A DNA stretch of 64,000 nucleotides from Azolla caroliniana (lineage: Eukaryota; Polypodiophyta). Where the stretch lies: assembly GCA_043228905.1 (NCBI GenBank), contig JBHGNT010000017.1:12524001-12588000 (forward strand), read 5' to 3'. Of this stretch, positions 1 through 8,893 are shown in pieces; within the stretch, counting starts at the first letter, position 1; each line of letters opens with the position of its first letter. Position numbers and translations under genes: made by a program. The notes below the pieces were generated by a model, which ran no database searches, was not told the DNA's origin, and saw only the letters and a list, made by a program, of their open reading frames with translations.

Positions 1-326
1 TATGAGAAAAAGCATGTAGCTATGCTTAGTCTCTCCCATCACTATATAAGGATGGGGAGCACATTGTAGTTGTTGTTGATTATTCGGATTAAGTATTAAT
101 CAATACAAAAATTATTCGTGGGATTCACGATTTATACGTCTACTTCTCTCTTAACACCCTAAGTACCAATTAATATAGTATACTCGTGTGATTCACGAGT
201 TTCTTATCTTTCTCTTTGCTATTTATTCATAATTAATCTCTATCTCACGAACTTCTTTCTCCTAGTCCAAGACCTCTGTGGTTCCCACCCGACTCACGCA
301 ACGATCCGGAGCCGAAAGGCACGACA
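1..326 (+). repeat. GypA-1 5' LTR, left part missing
   Basis: Identical base for base to 6541-6866. It ends GGCACGACA and is followed at once by the primer binding site. The family terminus is TGTCG...CGACA, seen in full in the 3' LTR. Confidence 0.95.
43..50 (+). promoter_or_regulatory. TATA box in GypA LTR
   Basis: TATATAAG lies about 280 bases before the LTR end. The same motif is kept at 6583-6590 in the 3' LTR, at 33799-33806 in one solo LTR and on the minus strand at 18241-18248 in the other. This fits the RNA polymerase II core promoter of the element. The transcript start cannot be placed. Confidence 0.7.
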
Positions 327-346
327 CAGTTGGTGAACCCGACGTG
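327..346 (+). other. Primer binding site of GypA-1
   Basis: Directly after the LTR comes CAGT and then TGGTGAACCCGACGTGAA, which would pair with a tRNA 3' end reading ...GGGTTCACCA. The same site is found in GypA-2 (near 39161) and in the minus-strand relative (near 8200). I cannot name the tRNA; it is not initiator Met, unlike the copia elements here. Confidence 0.7.
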
Positions 347-364
347 AAGACGGGTGGCAAGGAG

Positions 365-2404
365 ATGGAGGCTCAACAAACTAACAATATGATGGCGATG
401 TTCGAACGGATGCTTCAAGAACAACGCACGATGTCGGAGATTTCGGCATCAGTAGAGCGGCTCGTGCAACGCAACAGGCAATTTAATGGTAAGGATGTGT
501 CGCGATATTTGCAGGACTACAAGGCGGAGATGCTCCAGTGCCGGGCTTCGGAAGGACTGCAAGTGACATCCTTTAACCGGGTGGCGACCGACGGGCTTCA
601 AGGGAGTATCCACGGGTTGCAACAACAAAATCCGACGTGGGAAGCATTCGAAGAGGCGTTAAAGACCACGTTTGCCATCGAGGACTCCTCCAAGGCAACG
701 CGGAGGGGATTCGAGGATTGGGTGGAAACGTCAGGTAAGGGGCTGAAGGTCCTCGAAGTGTTTTCGACATTCGAAAGTCGGTTCGGGAGGTTGTCCGCGA
801 GAGATCAAACTATTCTTGCACCGGACAAAGTCATCATGTTTTTGCGAGCTGTGGACGTCCGGGACCGGAAAGATCTCGGAGTGCTTCTTGAGGACACGAC
901 CACCGAAAGCGGCCTCACCGAAACATGGGAAAGCGTGCGGGATATCGTCGCGCGGTACACGAAGAGGGGGCAATGGCTTGCCAACGAAGAAAAGAGGGTT
1001 TCGGAACCGATTCCGAAACCGAGAACGGGACTGGAAGACCATCAACCGGGGGCTCGGGAGATTACGGCCGAGAAGGGAGTCGACGCATCTACGGTGGAGC
1101 AGTTGCTGAAGGAGATGGAGAATCTAAAGATCGCGATGGTGAAGAAGTCGGATGACCGCCCCACAAGCTCCAAATATACGGATCGACGGTGCATATGGTG
1201 CGATAGCGCCGAACACGATCGGAGGGATTGCGACGACCATAAGGAGGCGCTACGACGGGATCTCATCTACTACGAGGGAAACCGGATTCATTCGATGGAC
1301 TCTCGGAAGCCACTCCGACCGAACTTCCGGAAAGGCGGCATGAAGAAGGTGCTCGAGGAGGAGTTAGCGGCAAGAAGCAACTATGCGACAACCGCGGGAA
1401 TATGTGTCGGGGAGTCATCGGGAGCGAAGGCGTCTTTCTGGCCGGAGGTGCTAGGAAACACCGAGAAAACCGACTCCAACGATATCCGAAACACCGCGGA
1501 AGGCGTCCGGGAAGCTACGGGATGGGACTGCCCTGTCGACAAGAATAGCATATACGCCCTGTGTCAATTACATGAGGTGTATGTGGACGAGAAACGACGG
1601 CGCACGGAGGATGCGGCCGGACCATCGAAGATACCGGAAAGCTGGAACTCCGGAGGTAAGGGAAAAGAAAAGGCGACTCCGGCATTCAAGCTCGCCTCGG
1701 ACATAGAACAACAAACCGACTTGAAAAGAGTGTTCGAGGAAAGAATCTTGGATAGCCGGGTAGATTTTTCGCTGCGGGAACTACTCGGAATAGCGAAGAA
1801 GGAGTTTCACGATCTTCTCGTGGATCTCGTGAAAAGGAAGAGACAAAGTACGGAGGAAAATGCTCCAAGGGTGAATGCAAATACCGTTTCAATGAACGAC
1901 ACCGAAGTGGAAGGAGAAATTCCGAACTCCCACTATACAAGGCCACATTGGGCACGTGCGACTACAGAGACTCCGGTCCGAATCGGCAACATCAAAGAAC
2001 CCGTGCTAGCATTGATTGATCACGGATCGGAGATCAACTTGATGTCCAAGGAGTTCTACCGAAAGGGGAAGTGGCCTATAAACACCAACCATGGATGGAA
2101 GATTCGGGCAGCCAAGAAAACGACAGAAGACCTATTTGCGGCTTGTCCGGATGTGACGGTAAAGATCGGGGATGTCGAAATTGACCAAAATTTCTTTGTG
2201 CAGGATGAGGTTTCACATTCTGTCATCCTCGGCCAACCCTTTATCACGGCTTCACGGATGGAGACGAAGGTGCTCGATAGTGGTGCGGCTTTTGCGCGAA
2301 TTCGGAGCCAAAACGGAGGGAAATCCGTCCAATTCCTAACAGTGCCGGCAAATCACGAAAGGAACAAGAGGGAACTCTTGTCCCAAGTGAGAATGGATTT
2401 TTAA
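365..2404 (+). CDS. gag: GypA-1 Gag with C-terminal aspartic protease
   Basis: The product, 679 aa from the ATG at 365, would form the virus-like particle and process the polyprotein. That ATG is the first after the primer site; the longer reading from 278 starts inside the LTR and is unlikely. A CCHC zinc knuckle (C-x2-C-x4-H-x4-C, CIWCDSAEHDRRDC) lies near residues 276-289. A stretch near ERILDSRVDFSLRELLGIAK recalls a domain of fungal gypsy Gags (DUF4100-like; from memory). The protease motif is DHGSEIN at about residue 552, in place of the usual DTG or DSG. The ORF ends in TAA at 2404 while the pol frame is already open from 2281, in the -1 frame. No internal stops. Confidence 0.88.
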   Translation: MEAQQTNNMMAMFERMLQEQRTMSEISASVERLVQRNRQFNGKDVSRYLQDYKAEMLQCRASEGLQVTSFNRVATDGLQGSIHGLQQQNPTWEAFEEALKTTFAIEDSSKATRRGFEDWVETSGKGLKVLEVFSTFESRFGRLSARDQTILAPDKVIMFLRAVDVRDRKDLGVLLEDTTTESGLTETWESVRDIVARYTKRGQWLANEEKRVSEPIPKPRTGLEDHQPGAREITAEKGVDASTVEQLLKEMENLKIAMVKKSDDRPTSSKYTDRRCIWCDSAEHDRRDCDDHKEALRRDLIYYEGNRIHSMDSRKPLRPNFRKGGMKKVLEEELAARSNYATTAGICVGESSGAKASFWPEVLGNTEKTDSNDIRNTAEGVREATGWDCPVDKNSIYALCQLHEVYVDEKRRRTEDAAGPSKIPESWNSGGKGKEKATPAFKLASDIEQQTDLKRVFEERILDSRVDFSLRELLGIAKKEFHDLLVDLVKRKRQSTEENAPRVNANTVSMNDTEVEGEIPNSHYTRPHWARATTETPVRIGNIKEPVLALIDHGSEINLMSKEFYRKGKWPINTNHGWKIRAAKKTTEDLFAACPDVTVKIGDVEIDQNFFVQDEVSHSVILGQPFITASRMETKVLDSGAAFARIRSQNGGKSVQFLTVPANHERNKRELLSQVRMDF

Positions 2405-2538
2405 AGCGGACTGTTGCGGAGTGGGGAAGTGATAGTCCGAGAAGCCCTGATACCCCACACAGGAAGAAAACTCTCGGAGCAAAACAAGTACGAATCGGCC
2501 CGGATGGGGCATCTACGTACACGGCCGTAACCGGAGGA

Positions 2539-5500
2539 ATGAAGAAACAATACCGACAAGTGGAGGATAAGTTACGGTCGGCATCAATAATAAAAGAAGA
2601 CGAAGAAATCGTGGGAGTGATCGAGGAAGTGTTCTATGGGAATACACTACAACGGCTTGAAGAGCTTGCGGAAGATAAAAGCCAAGGGAACCGGGTAGTC
2701 CCGGTGGAATCGGTCGAGATGTACGAGATCGTTGCGAAAATGGGGCCGGATGCGCTCCGCAAAGAAGAAGCAATGGTAAGTACGAAATACAAGACCGTGG
2801 AGAAGAAGGTGAAACCGGCCGCGGGACCACTACCCGCCGATAGCGAACAAAAGAAGAAAGAAGTCTCGGGAGATCCGACACTTCGGAAGTCCGTGGATAT
2901 CGGACATGCCTTCACAGATGAGACCCGGAAGAAACTTCGGATCGGTGGAGGTGGGTTCCTCTTACAAGAAGAAGAAAAACGGTTTCGAGAGATGTTGGAG
3001 CAACATGGCAAAGCATTCGCGTTCACAACGAGGGAGATCGGATGCATTGATCCAAAGATAGTGGAGCCGATGGTGATTTTCACGATTGATCATGTACCGT
3101 GGAACCTGAAGCCGATTCCGGTGCCACGGGCGCATATTCCGAAAGTCATCGACTTGCTCAAGGAGAAGGTGGCGATGGGGATTCTAGAGCCATCAAGTGC
3201 TCCGTACTCAAATCGATGGTTTACGGTTCCGAAGAAGAATGGGTCACTCCGATTCATCCAAGACTTGCAACCGGTGAACAAGGTCACGATCCGGAACTCG
3301 GGAGTCGGTCCGATAGTGGACGAATTCACGGAAGCTTTTGCCGGACGTGCGATATACTCCATCGGGGACCTATACTCGGGGTATGACCAATTCCAACTAG
3401 CCGTGGAGAGCCGAGACATCACTACCATGCGGACACCGATAGGACTAGTTCGAATGTGCACACTACCACAAGGAGCGACAAACTCGGTTGCACATATGAT
3501 GAACGCGATGAACAAGGTGCTTCGAGATTGCATTCCGGAGATAACGATGCCGTTTCTAGATGACATTCCGATGAAAGGATGCGCGGTAGAAGAAAAAGAT
3601 GAGACTATGGATGATCGGGGATGCCGAAAGTTCGTGGTCGACCATATTCATGATTGCGAGAAAGTGTTGCGAAAGCTAGAAGATGTGCACCTAACACTTT
3701 CCGGGGAGAAATCGGCATTCGGGCAAGAAGAAATATTGGTGGTCGGACATCTATGTGGACCCTACGGCCGAAGACCGTCGCCAACAAAGATCGATGCGAT
3801 TCAAGCTATGAAGGAAGTATGTGAGTCAACATCGGAAGTCCGAAGGTTTCTGGGTGCGTGTGCATTCTATCACATATGGATTCCGCACTATGCACATATA
3901 GCGGACCCGCTCTATCACTTGTTGCGGAAAGGTAAGAAATTCGAGTGGAAACCGGAACACACTAAAGCCATGAGGAAGCTCAAGAAGACACTATGGAGGG
4001 CGGAATCACTTAAGAAGCCAAGCTACGAGCGGCCAATCATAGTAACGGTTGATACAAGTCCAACCGGTATCGGGTGGGTCATCAATCAAGCCGACTCGGA
4101 TGGTTCGCGGTATCCAATCCGATTTGGAGCAAAGGTCCTCAACGAAAGGCAACGCGGATATGCACAAGTCAAAAGAGAATTGTGGGGAGTCGTGTCGGCG
4201 ATAAAATCAGATCGGGATTATTTGATCGGAGCTGAAGTGGTGATCGAGACGGATTGTCTTCCGATACTCGGGATGATGCGGTGTTGTACGATACCGGATG
4301 TGGCTATGCTAAGGTGGATTGCATATGTCAAGTCACTTAATCCGGAGGTTCGACACATCTCGGGGAAGGACAACGCGGTAGCGGACATGTTATCGAGGGC
4401 GCGGTTTGAAGACGACATAACCGAATCAGATAATGAAGAAGTTTCCGAAGACTACTTCACGTCAGAACACATATGCCGAGTGAACGTGATCCGAGAATTC
4501 CGGGAAGAAGAATACGAGGGGGAAACCTTGATGATCGGGAAGATGCTACAAGAGGTCGAGGATTCAACCAATGATAAAGAAAGGAGAGCCGAGATCCGAA
4601 GGAAGAAGAGGCAAGTCCAAAAGTTCTTCTTGGAAAACGGTTTAATATGGAGGACGCCGAAAAGACCGGATGGGATACCACTTCGAGTAGTCGGGACGAA
4701 AGAGCAACGAAACCGGATAATGTCCGAGTTCCACGAATCCGATTGGGCTGGACATCGAGGAACATGGGCAACTTTTGTGAAAATCAAGCAAAGATATTGG
4801 TGGAAGAACATGTATAAAGATGTCGCGGAGTTCACAGAAAGCTGCGAGAAATGTCAAGTCTACTCCGGGGTCCGACACCGAGATGAGCTGCATCCGACAT
4901 TCTCACCGTCAATCAACTTCAAGTGGATGGTCGACATTGTAGCTATGCCGACCGGGATTGGACAAAAGAAATACTTGGTGTTAGCTCGAGAAGATCTCAC
5001 AAACCAAGTTGAAGGTCGAGCGCTTCGGAGGAAAACGTGTGCTGCGGTGTGCCAATTTCTTTTGGAAGAAGTGTTTTGTAGGTACGGCTGCGTAGGACAA
5101 GTGATTGCGGACCGGGGAGAACTCGACTCGGACAAAGCTAGGGGATTCTTCGCCAAACATGGAGTTCGGTTAACGTTGACAACGGCCTACAATCCGGAGG
5201 CCAACGGGAAGATCGAACGAGGACATAGTCCGATCGTGAAAGCACTTGCGAAGGCATGCGACGGAAGGGTGAAGGATTGGCCACAAATGCTTCCGTATGC
5301 ACTATGGGCGGATCGGACGACGCATAGCTCCGTGACCGGTTACATGCCGGCAGAACTCATGACCGGACAAGCACCGGTAATGCCAACGGAAACCGCAATC
5401 GCGACATGGACAATACTACCGTGGAAGGAAGAGATGAGCCGGGAAGAACTACTAGCGGTCCGGATACGACAACTGGAGGGAAGACCGAAAGATGTAGCGG

Positions 5501-6006
5501 AAGCGTCACGCCGACAACAAGAAGCACGGTTCCGGAACAAAAGCCGGTTCGACACAAAGCACCGACTACGACCGAGGAGGATTGAAGAAGGAGATTGGGT
5601 GATCGTCTATGATAGTAGCTTGGACCATCAACATACAACGATGCGGAAATTCGTGAAAAGGTGGTTCGGGCCGTACGAGGTTCGGAAGGTCTTCGACAAC
5701 GGGACGTACCGACTGTCCGAGTTGGATGGAACAATACTACGAGTGCCTATAGCCGGGAAGCGGGTGAAGATTTTCAAAAAGCGGACCGACGACAAACCTT
5801 ATGTGATCCAAGTCGAGGCCGACAACGAGGAGCAATCGGACGAAGACCACAATGATGCGGGAAGCGAAGAAAGTGGATTACAACTCATAGTCGACATAAG
5901 GGGAGAATCGGAGGAAGCTTCGGATGAAGACGGATACGAAGAATCAAGAACTTCGGCACATACCGGAGGATGTGCGGGTTTGGAGGGGGCGAGTGTCGTA
6001 GTGTAG
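2539..6006 (+). CDS. pol: GypA-1 Pol: reverse transcriptase, RNase H, integrase
   Basis: 1155 aa from the ATG at 2539, though the frame is open upstream to 2281 and overlaps gag by 124 bases, so expression by -1 frameshifting or reinitiation is possible. The RT has VPKKNGSLRFIQD and the catalytic box MPFLDDIPMKG (FLDD at residues 339-342) instead of YxDD. RNase H starts near the Asp in TVDTSPTG (505) and ends at NAVADMLSRARF. Integrase has an HHCC finger (near 731-780, ending CEKC) and the triad D799, D858, E893, with 34 residues between the last two. The tail is acidic and has no chromodomain. The stop (TAG, 6004-6006) lies 13 bases inside the 3' LTR. Looks functional. Confidence 0.92.
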   Translation: MKKQYRQVEDKLRSASIIKEDEEIVGVIEEVFYGNTLQRLEELAEDKSQGNRVVPVESVEMYEIVAKMGPDALRKEEAMVSTKYKTVEKKVKPAAGPLPADSEQKKKEVSGDPTLRKSVDIGHAFTDETRKKLRIGGGGFLLQEEEKRFREMLEQHGKAFAFTTREIGCIDPKIVEPMVIFTIDHVPWNLKPIPVPRAHIPKVIDLLKEKVAMGILEPSSAPYSNRWFTVPKKNGSLRFIQDLQPVNKVTIRNSGVGPIVDEFTEAFAGRAIYSIGDLYSGYDQFQLAVESRDITTMRTPIGLVRMCTLPQGATNSVAHMMNAMNKVLRDCIPEITMPFLDDIPMKGCAVEEKDETMDDRGCRKFVVDHIHDCEKVLRKLEDVHLTLSGEKSAFGQEEILVVGHLCGPYGRRPSPTKIDAIQAMKEVCESTSEVRRFLGACAFYHIWIPHYAHIADPLYHLLRKGKKFEWKPEHTKAMRKLKKTLWRAESLKKPSYERPIIVTVDTSPTGIGWVINQADSDGSRYPIRFGAKVLNERQRGYAQVKRELWGVVSAIKSDRDYLIGAEVVIETDCLPILGMMRCCTIPDVAMLRWIAYVKSLNPEVRHISGKDNAVADMLSRARFEDDITESDNEEVSEDYFTSEHICRVNVIREFREEEYEGETLMIGKMLQEVEDSTNDKERRAEIRRKKRQVQKFFLENGLIWRTPKRPDGIPLRVVGTKEQRNRIMSEFHESDWAGHRGTWATFVKIKQRYWWKNMYKDVAEFTESCEKCQVYSGVRHRDELHPTFSPSINFKWMVDIVAMPTGIGQKKYLVLAREDLTNQVEGRALRRKTCAAVCQFLLEEVFCRYGCVGQVIADRGELDSDKARGFFAKHGVRLTLTTAYNPEANGKIERGHSPIVKALAKACDGRVKDWPQMLPYALWADRTTHSSVTGYMPAELMTGQAPVMPTETAIATWTILPWKEEMSREELLAVRIRQLEGRPKDVAEASRRQQEARFRNKSRFDTKHRLRPRRIEEGDWVIVYDSSLDHQHTTMRKFVKRWFGPYEVRKVFDNGTYRLSELDGTILRVPIAGKRVKIFKKRTDDKPYVIQVEADNEEQSDEDHNDAGSEESGLQLIVDIRGESEEASDEDGYEESRTSAHTGGCAGLEGASVVV
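5980..5993 (+). other. Polypurine tract of GypA-1
   Basis: TTTGGAGGGGGCGAG abuts the 3' LTR start (TGTCG). This is the expected primer for plus-strand DNA synthesis. It lies within the last codons of pol. Confidence 0.75.
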
Positions 6007-6082
6007 GTTGCACACTATGTGGAAATTATATTTTTGTCCCTCCGGATAGAGAATGGAGTGCTCGGTGAGAACCGGAAGAAAA

Positions 6083-6222
6083 CGGCATACCGGCAAGGAG
6101 GAAAACGGCATACCGGCAAGGAGGAAAAACGGCATACCGGCAAGGAGGAAAACGGCATACCGGCAAGGAGGAAAAACGGCATACCGGCAAGGAGGAAAAC
6201 GGCATACCGGCAAGGAAGAGCC
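6083..6222 (+). repeat. LTR minisatellite, six CCGG-containing units
   Basis: Six copies of CGGCATACCGGCAAGGAGG start at 6083, 6106, 6130, 6153, 6177 and 6200. Spacing alternates 23, 24, 23, 24, 23, so the true unit is a 47-bp dimer repeated three times. It lies in the U3 part of the LTR, upstream of the TATA box. Confidence 0.95.
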
Positions 6223-6264
6223 GGATAGAGAGACATAAATGTAAAAATAAAGGAAATACTCACT

Positions 6265-6330
6265 ACTGCGCAGGGCGTGATTCGAACTCTGCACCTCCAC
6301 GTTGACAAACCCCAACCTTACCATTACATT
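6265..6330 (-). other. Antisense tRNA-like module in the GypA LTR
   Basis: On the minus strand an A-box-like TGTAATGGTAAGGTTGG (6311-6327) is followed by a B-box-like GAGTTCGAATC (6279-6289). This resembles the internal RNA polymerase III promoter of tRNA genes. Diverged versions occur in both GypA solo LTRs. It is not a foldable, functional tRNA as far as I can see. Confidence 0.5.
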
Positions 6331-6866
6331 AAATTATCTTAAGTGTTTTAAATATAGATTTAATATGTATAAGACCTTTATTTATGCATACCTTTATTAA
6401 AAGGTAAATCGTGTATTTCTTTAATATATGAAAAAGAAAAAACACGAGACACTAAAAATAACTCATGCACATCTAGCGTGCATGAGCCCTATACTTAGGA
6501 AATAAAAAAGCATCACATGCACATTTAGTGTGCATGAACATATGAGAAAAAGCATGTAGCTATGCTTAGTCTCTCCCATCACTATATAAGGATGGGGAGC
6601 ACATTGTAGTTGTTGTTGATTATTCGGATTAAGTATTAATCAATACAAAAATTATTCGTGGGATTCACGATTTATACGTCTACTTCTCTCTTAACACCCT
6701 AAGTACCAATTAATATAGTATACTCGTGTGATTCACGAGTTTCTTATCTTTCTCTTTGCTATTTATTCATAATTAATCTCTATCTCACGAACTTCTTTCT
6801 CCTAGTCCAAGACCTCTGTGGTTCCCACCCGACTCACGCAACGATCCGGAGCCGAAAGGCACGACA

Positions 6867-7401
6867 ACGGGCCGGATTCAGTACATTCTCCGGGCATGGC
6901 TGAATCAGACAAAACGCTTGATTGACGAAAGCTCCGTAAGATGGTGGACAAAGTGGGCACAAAATACCGCGGAACTCCAATTGCTACGGGCAGACGTGGA
7001 AAACCGGCGGAAGGAAGGAGATGATTGTTACATGTGGACTTCTGAGGACTTCACCGCCATACGGGACGAGCTGGCCGAAGACTTCCAAGTCTTGGCGGAT
7101 GAACAGCTGGTGCAGGTCCGGCAACTCGTAGCTCAACTAGACGATGATAGGCTGGACGCTCAAATCTAGTTTGAGAGCTACGAGCGGTCCCGGGTTCGGG
7201 AAGAAAAAGCACGGGAAGCGGCAACAGTTAACCTTAGTGATGAGGAACCATTGCCGGACGAGGGCCAGGCCGGAACCAGTCAACCGGAGACCACTACGAC
7301 GGAGGGAGCAACGACGGTAACGCCGGTGTCAGAGCAACAAACGGAGGAGCAGCCGCAGCAGCCACCAACGGACCAGTCGCAACAGCCATCAACGGAGTAG
7401 C

Positions 7402-7433
<32 letters not shown>

Positions 7434-7499
7434 CCAATTCCAAATGAACCATTGGAGACTCTCGAACAAATCATTCTGGATATTTTGGACGAAGAATAG
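6867..7499 (+). pseudogene. GypB-1 ORF3, C-terminal part, broken
   Basis: In the frame of 6918-7169 it reads SSVRWWTKWAQNTAE and LLRADVENRRKEGDD, matching the coiled-coil ORF3 of GypB-2. In-frame TAG codons occur at about 7167 (after LDAQI) and near 7398. A glutamine run follows, then PNEPLETLEQIILDILDEE and a stop at 7497-7499. The N-terminal part was removed or displaced by GypA-1. No catalytic motif is visible; a structural role in the particle is only a guess. Confidence 0.75.
7397..7432 (+). repeat. (CAA)n microsatellite coding a Gln run
   Basis: About twelve CAA triplets in a row inside the ORF3 remnant. GypB-2 has a shorter, mixed CAG/CAA glutamine run at the same place, so the tract changed length between copies. 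Confidence 0.85.
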
Positions 7500-7554
7500 C
7501 AAGGGTCGGATGGTGGATTCGACGTACAAGGTACTGTCCCACGGGCGTGCCATG

Positions 7555-7989
7555 TGTTACCGGCCGGCAAAGGAATCCAGAGTGTGAAACGAAGGAGTTA
7601 TTTAATTATTAAGGAATGGTTGTAAGTGAGCTATTAGTGTGGACGGCTGGACCGAAATCGGTATGCCGTTCCGGATCCGGACTGATCCCGAACAGGTGCG
7701 GATGGCACCGTTTTGTACTACAAACCGGAAACCTATTTAAAGGCCCGGATACAATGTAATGTGGAGTGGATAATTAATGAAGCTTAGTGTTTTTATCTCT
7801 CTGTGTTAATTGCCGTTCTGCATTCATTGTTATATCTTACGCGTGTAATTATCAAGGACGATCTTGCTAAGCAACCTAATTAAGTCGGATTAATCGTTGA
7901 GCCTAATCCTCTTGCCGTAACACCCCTTTGGTGAAGTGTCTTCCGTAGACACCCTGTGTTAGGCCATTGTCCGGCCCTAAGAGTTAACA
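7555..7989 (+). repeat. GypB-1 3' LTR, 435 bp
   Basis: Starts TGTTACCGGCC and ends TAAGAGTTAACA; it is homologous in reverse orientation to the 461-bp GypB-2 LTRs. A TATA-like CTATTTAAAGG lies near 7734. The bases before it (GGGCGTGCCATG) are not purine-rich. Confidence 0.85.
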
Positions 7990-8172
7990 GTTTCTCATTT
8001 GCATCTTAGACTTGTAGGCCTCTAGGTAACTCGTGGCATCTTTCCCACTGAACCAGCCTATCTTGTCGATCGTTGCTTCTATGGCCCTATCAACGGCACG
8101 CGTGCCCTCACAAGCGCTAACTAGGCAGTCTACAGCCACTGCCATCGCTTCGGCAAGTTCGCTCCCTCTCAT
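7990..8172 (-). pseudogene. Gag N-terminal fragment of the GypA-like remnant
   Basis: From the ATG at 8172 it reads MRGSELAEAMAVAVDC and then WFSGKDATSYLEAYKSKM, the counterpart of QFNGKDVSRYLQDYKAEM in GypA-1 Gag. Only about 60 residues remain before the GypB-1 LTR cuts it off, so it cannot be functional. Confidence 0.7.
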
Positions 8173-8219
8173 CTTCAGATTCCGTTGCCGCCCCTGTTTC
8201 ACGTCGGGTTCACCAAATA

Positions 8220-8893
8220 TGTCGTGGTATTCCGCGCAGATGCATAGAAACAGGGCAGGACCACAGGAGTCTTGAACCAAGGAATCGAGAAAGGAGGAAG
8301 AGGCCCGCGCGTCACGTACACACAAACACCATGAACAGACAAAGAGGAGTAGGAAGGAGGTGGTCGAAGGTTTCTGACTGAATGCAGTACGAGACAATAG
8401 CAACATGAGAATGACACAGTAGAAAAACAACATAAAGCAACGAAATAGATTATGAATAGTAGTTAGGACGTGCTAAGTGTGAGGCGCAGGGAATACAACC
8501 ATTCAGAGCCGGGAACAGAGCTTCAAGCCCTAGAGCAAACACATGAAAAAGGGGGCCTCTGGGCGGGAGCACGCGGGCGTCTGACGCGAGCCGAGGGTTC
8601 CTACTAGGGTTTGGTCGTAGAGGTTCGGAAGAGAACGAGAGAGCGAGCTACTTCTTCTTGTTCGGCAGTGTCTTCTCTGCCTCAAAACCCTCGATCCTTC
8701 ACACAGTCTAAGGTCGCCCCTTTTATAACACAAAGAGCAATCGTTACATCAGGTTTAATGACCTCTCGATATCCCCTCCTAGATTCTCTTCTTGATGTGC
8801 TCTCGCTATCTCACCTTCAATCTCCCCCACCTACGCGATATTAAATCCTCTATTAATGCCTAACTTCCTAGTAATCCACAAAACCTACCGACA
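8220..8893 (-). repeat. LTR of the GypA-like remnant, 674 bp
   Basis: In plus orientation it runs from TGTCGTGG (8220) to CTACCGACA (8893), so it shares the TGTCG/CGACA termini of GypA. The primer site lies directly beside 8220 on the minus strand, so this is the 5' LTR of a minus-strand element. Confidence 0.7.

Larger units (their letters stand above)
1..6866 (+). mobile_element. GypA-1: near-complete, apparently intact Ty3/gypsy LTR retrotransposon
   Basis: A partial 5' LTR (its start lies left of the window), primer site, gag, pol, polypurine tract and full 3' LTR follow in standard order. All 326 visible bases of the 5' LTR equal 6541-6866, which implies a very recent insertion. Pol order is RT, RNase H, integrase, as in Ty3/gypsy; no chromodomain is visible. 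It sits inside a GypB copy whose 3' part continues at 6867; the bases after the LTR are ACGG, and ACGG also occurs at the matching site of the second GypB copy. Gag, protease and RT motifs look like those I know from fungal gypsy elements (inference). Confidence 0.93.
5994..6866 (+). repeat. GypA-1 3' LTR, 873 bp
   Basis: Starts TGTCGTAG and ends GCACGACA, with 5-bp terminal inverted repeats (TGTCG/CGACA). It holds a 47-bp-dimer tandem array (6083-6222), an antisense tRNA-like module (6279-6327) and a TATA box (6583-6590). The last 326 bases equal the window start. It is longer than the 658-bp solo copy at 33435-34092, which lacks the tandem array. Confidence 0.94.
6867..7989 (+). mobile_element. 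GypB-1: 3' remnant of a gypsy element
   Basis: The end of the third ORF plus the 3' LTR of a GypB element, cut on the left by GypA-1. Its protein matches residue for residue over long stretches the C-terminal part of ORF3 in GypB-2 (45838-46500, minus), and its LTR matches the GypB-2 LTRs. On the right the LTR abuts a GypA-like gag fragment at 7990. Confidence 0.85.
7990..8893 (-). mobile_element. GypA-like remnant: LTR, primer site and gag start
   Basis: On the minus strand an LTR (8893 to 8220) is followed by the same primer site as GypA-1 (TTTGGTGAACCCGACGTGAA) and the first part of a gag. The LTR body differs much from GypA, so this is a sister family. The gag is cut at 7990 by the GypB-1 LTR. 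Confidence 0.78.

Noticed and set aside
278-364. Start of GypA-1 Gag at 278
   Set aside because: That ATG is inside the 5' LTR before the primer site; the first ATG in the internal region is at 365.
2513-3566. Minus-strand frames opposite GypA-1 pol
   Set aside because: Composition-driven shadows of the RT frame; no homology recognised.
2539-6006. Caulimovirus-like (endogenous pararetrovirus) origin for GypA
   Set aside because: LTRs, polypurine tract and a full integrase with a D,D-34-E triad show an LTR retrotransposon.
6083-6222. Regularly spaced repeats that might suggest a CRISPR array
   Set aside because: Units are contiguous with no unique spacers, lie inside an LTR, and no cas-like gene is near.
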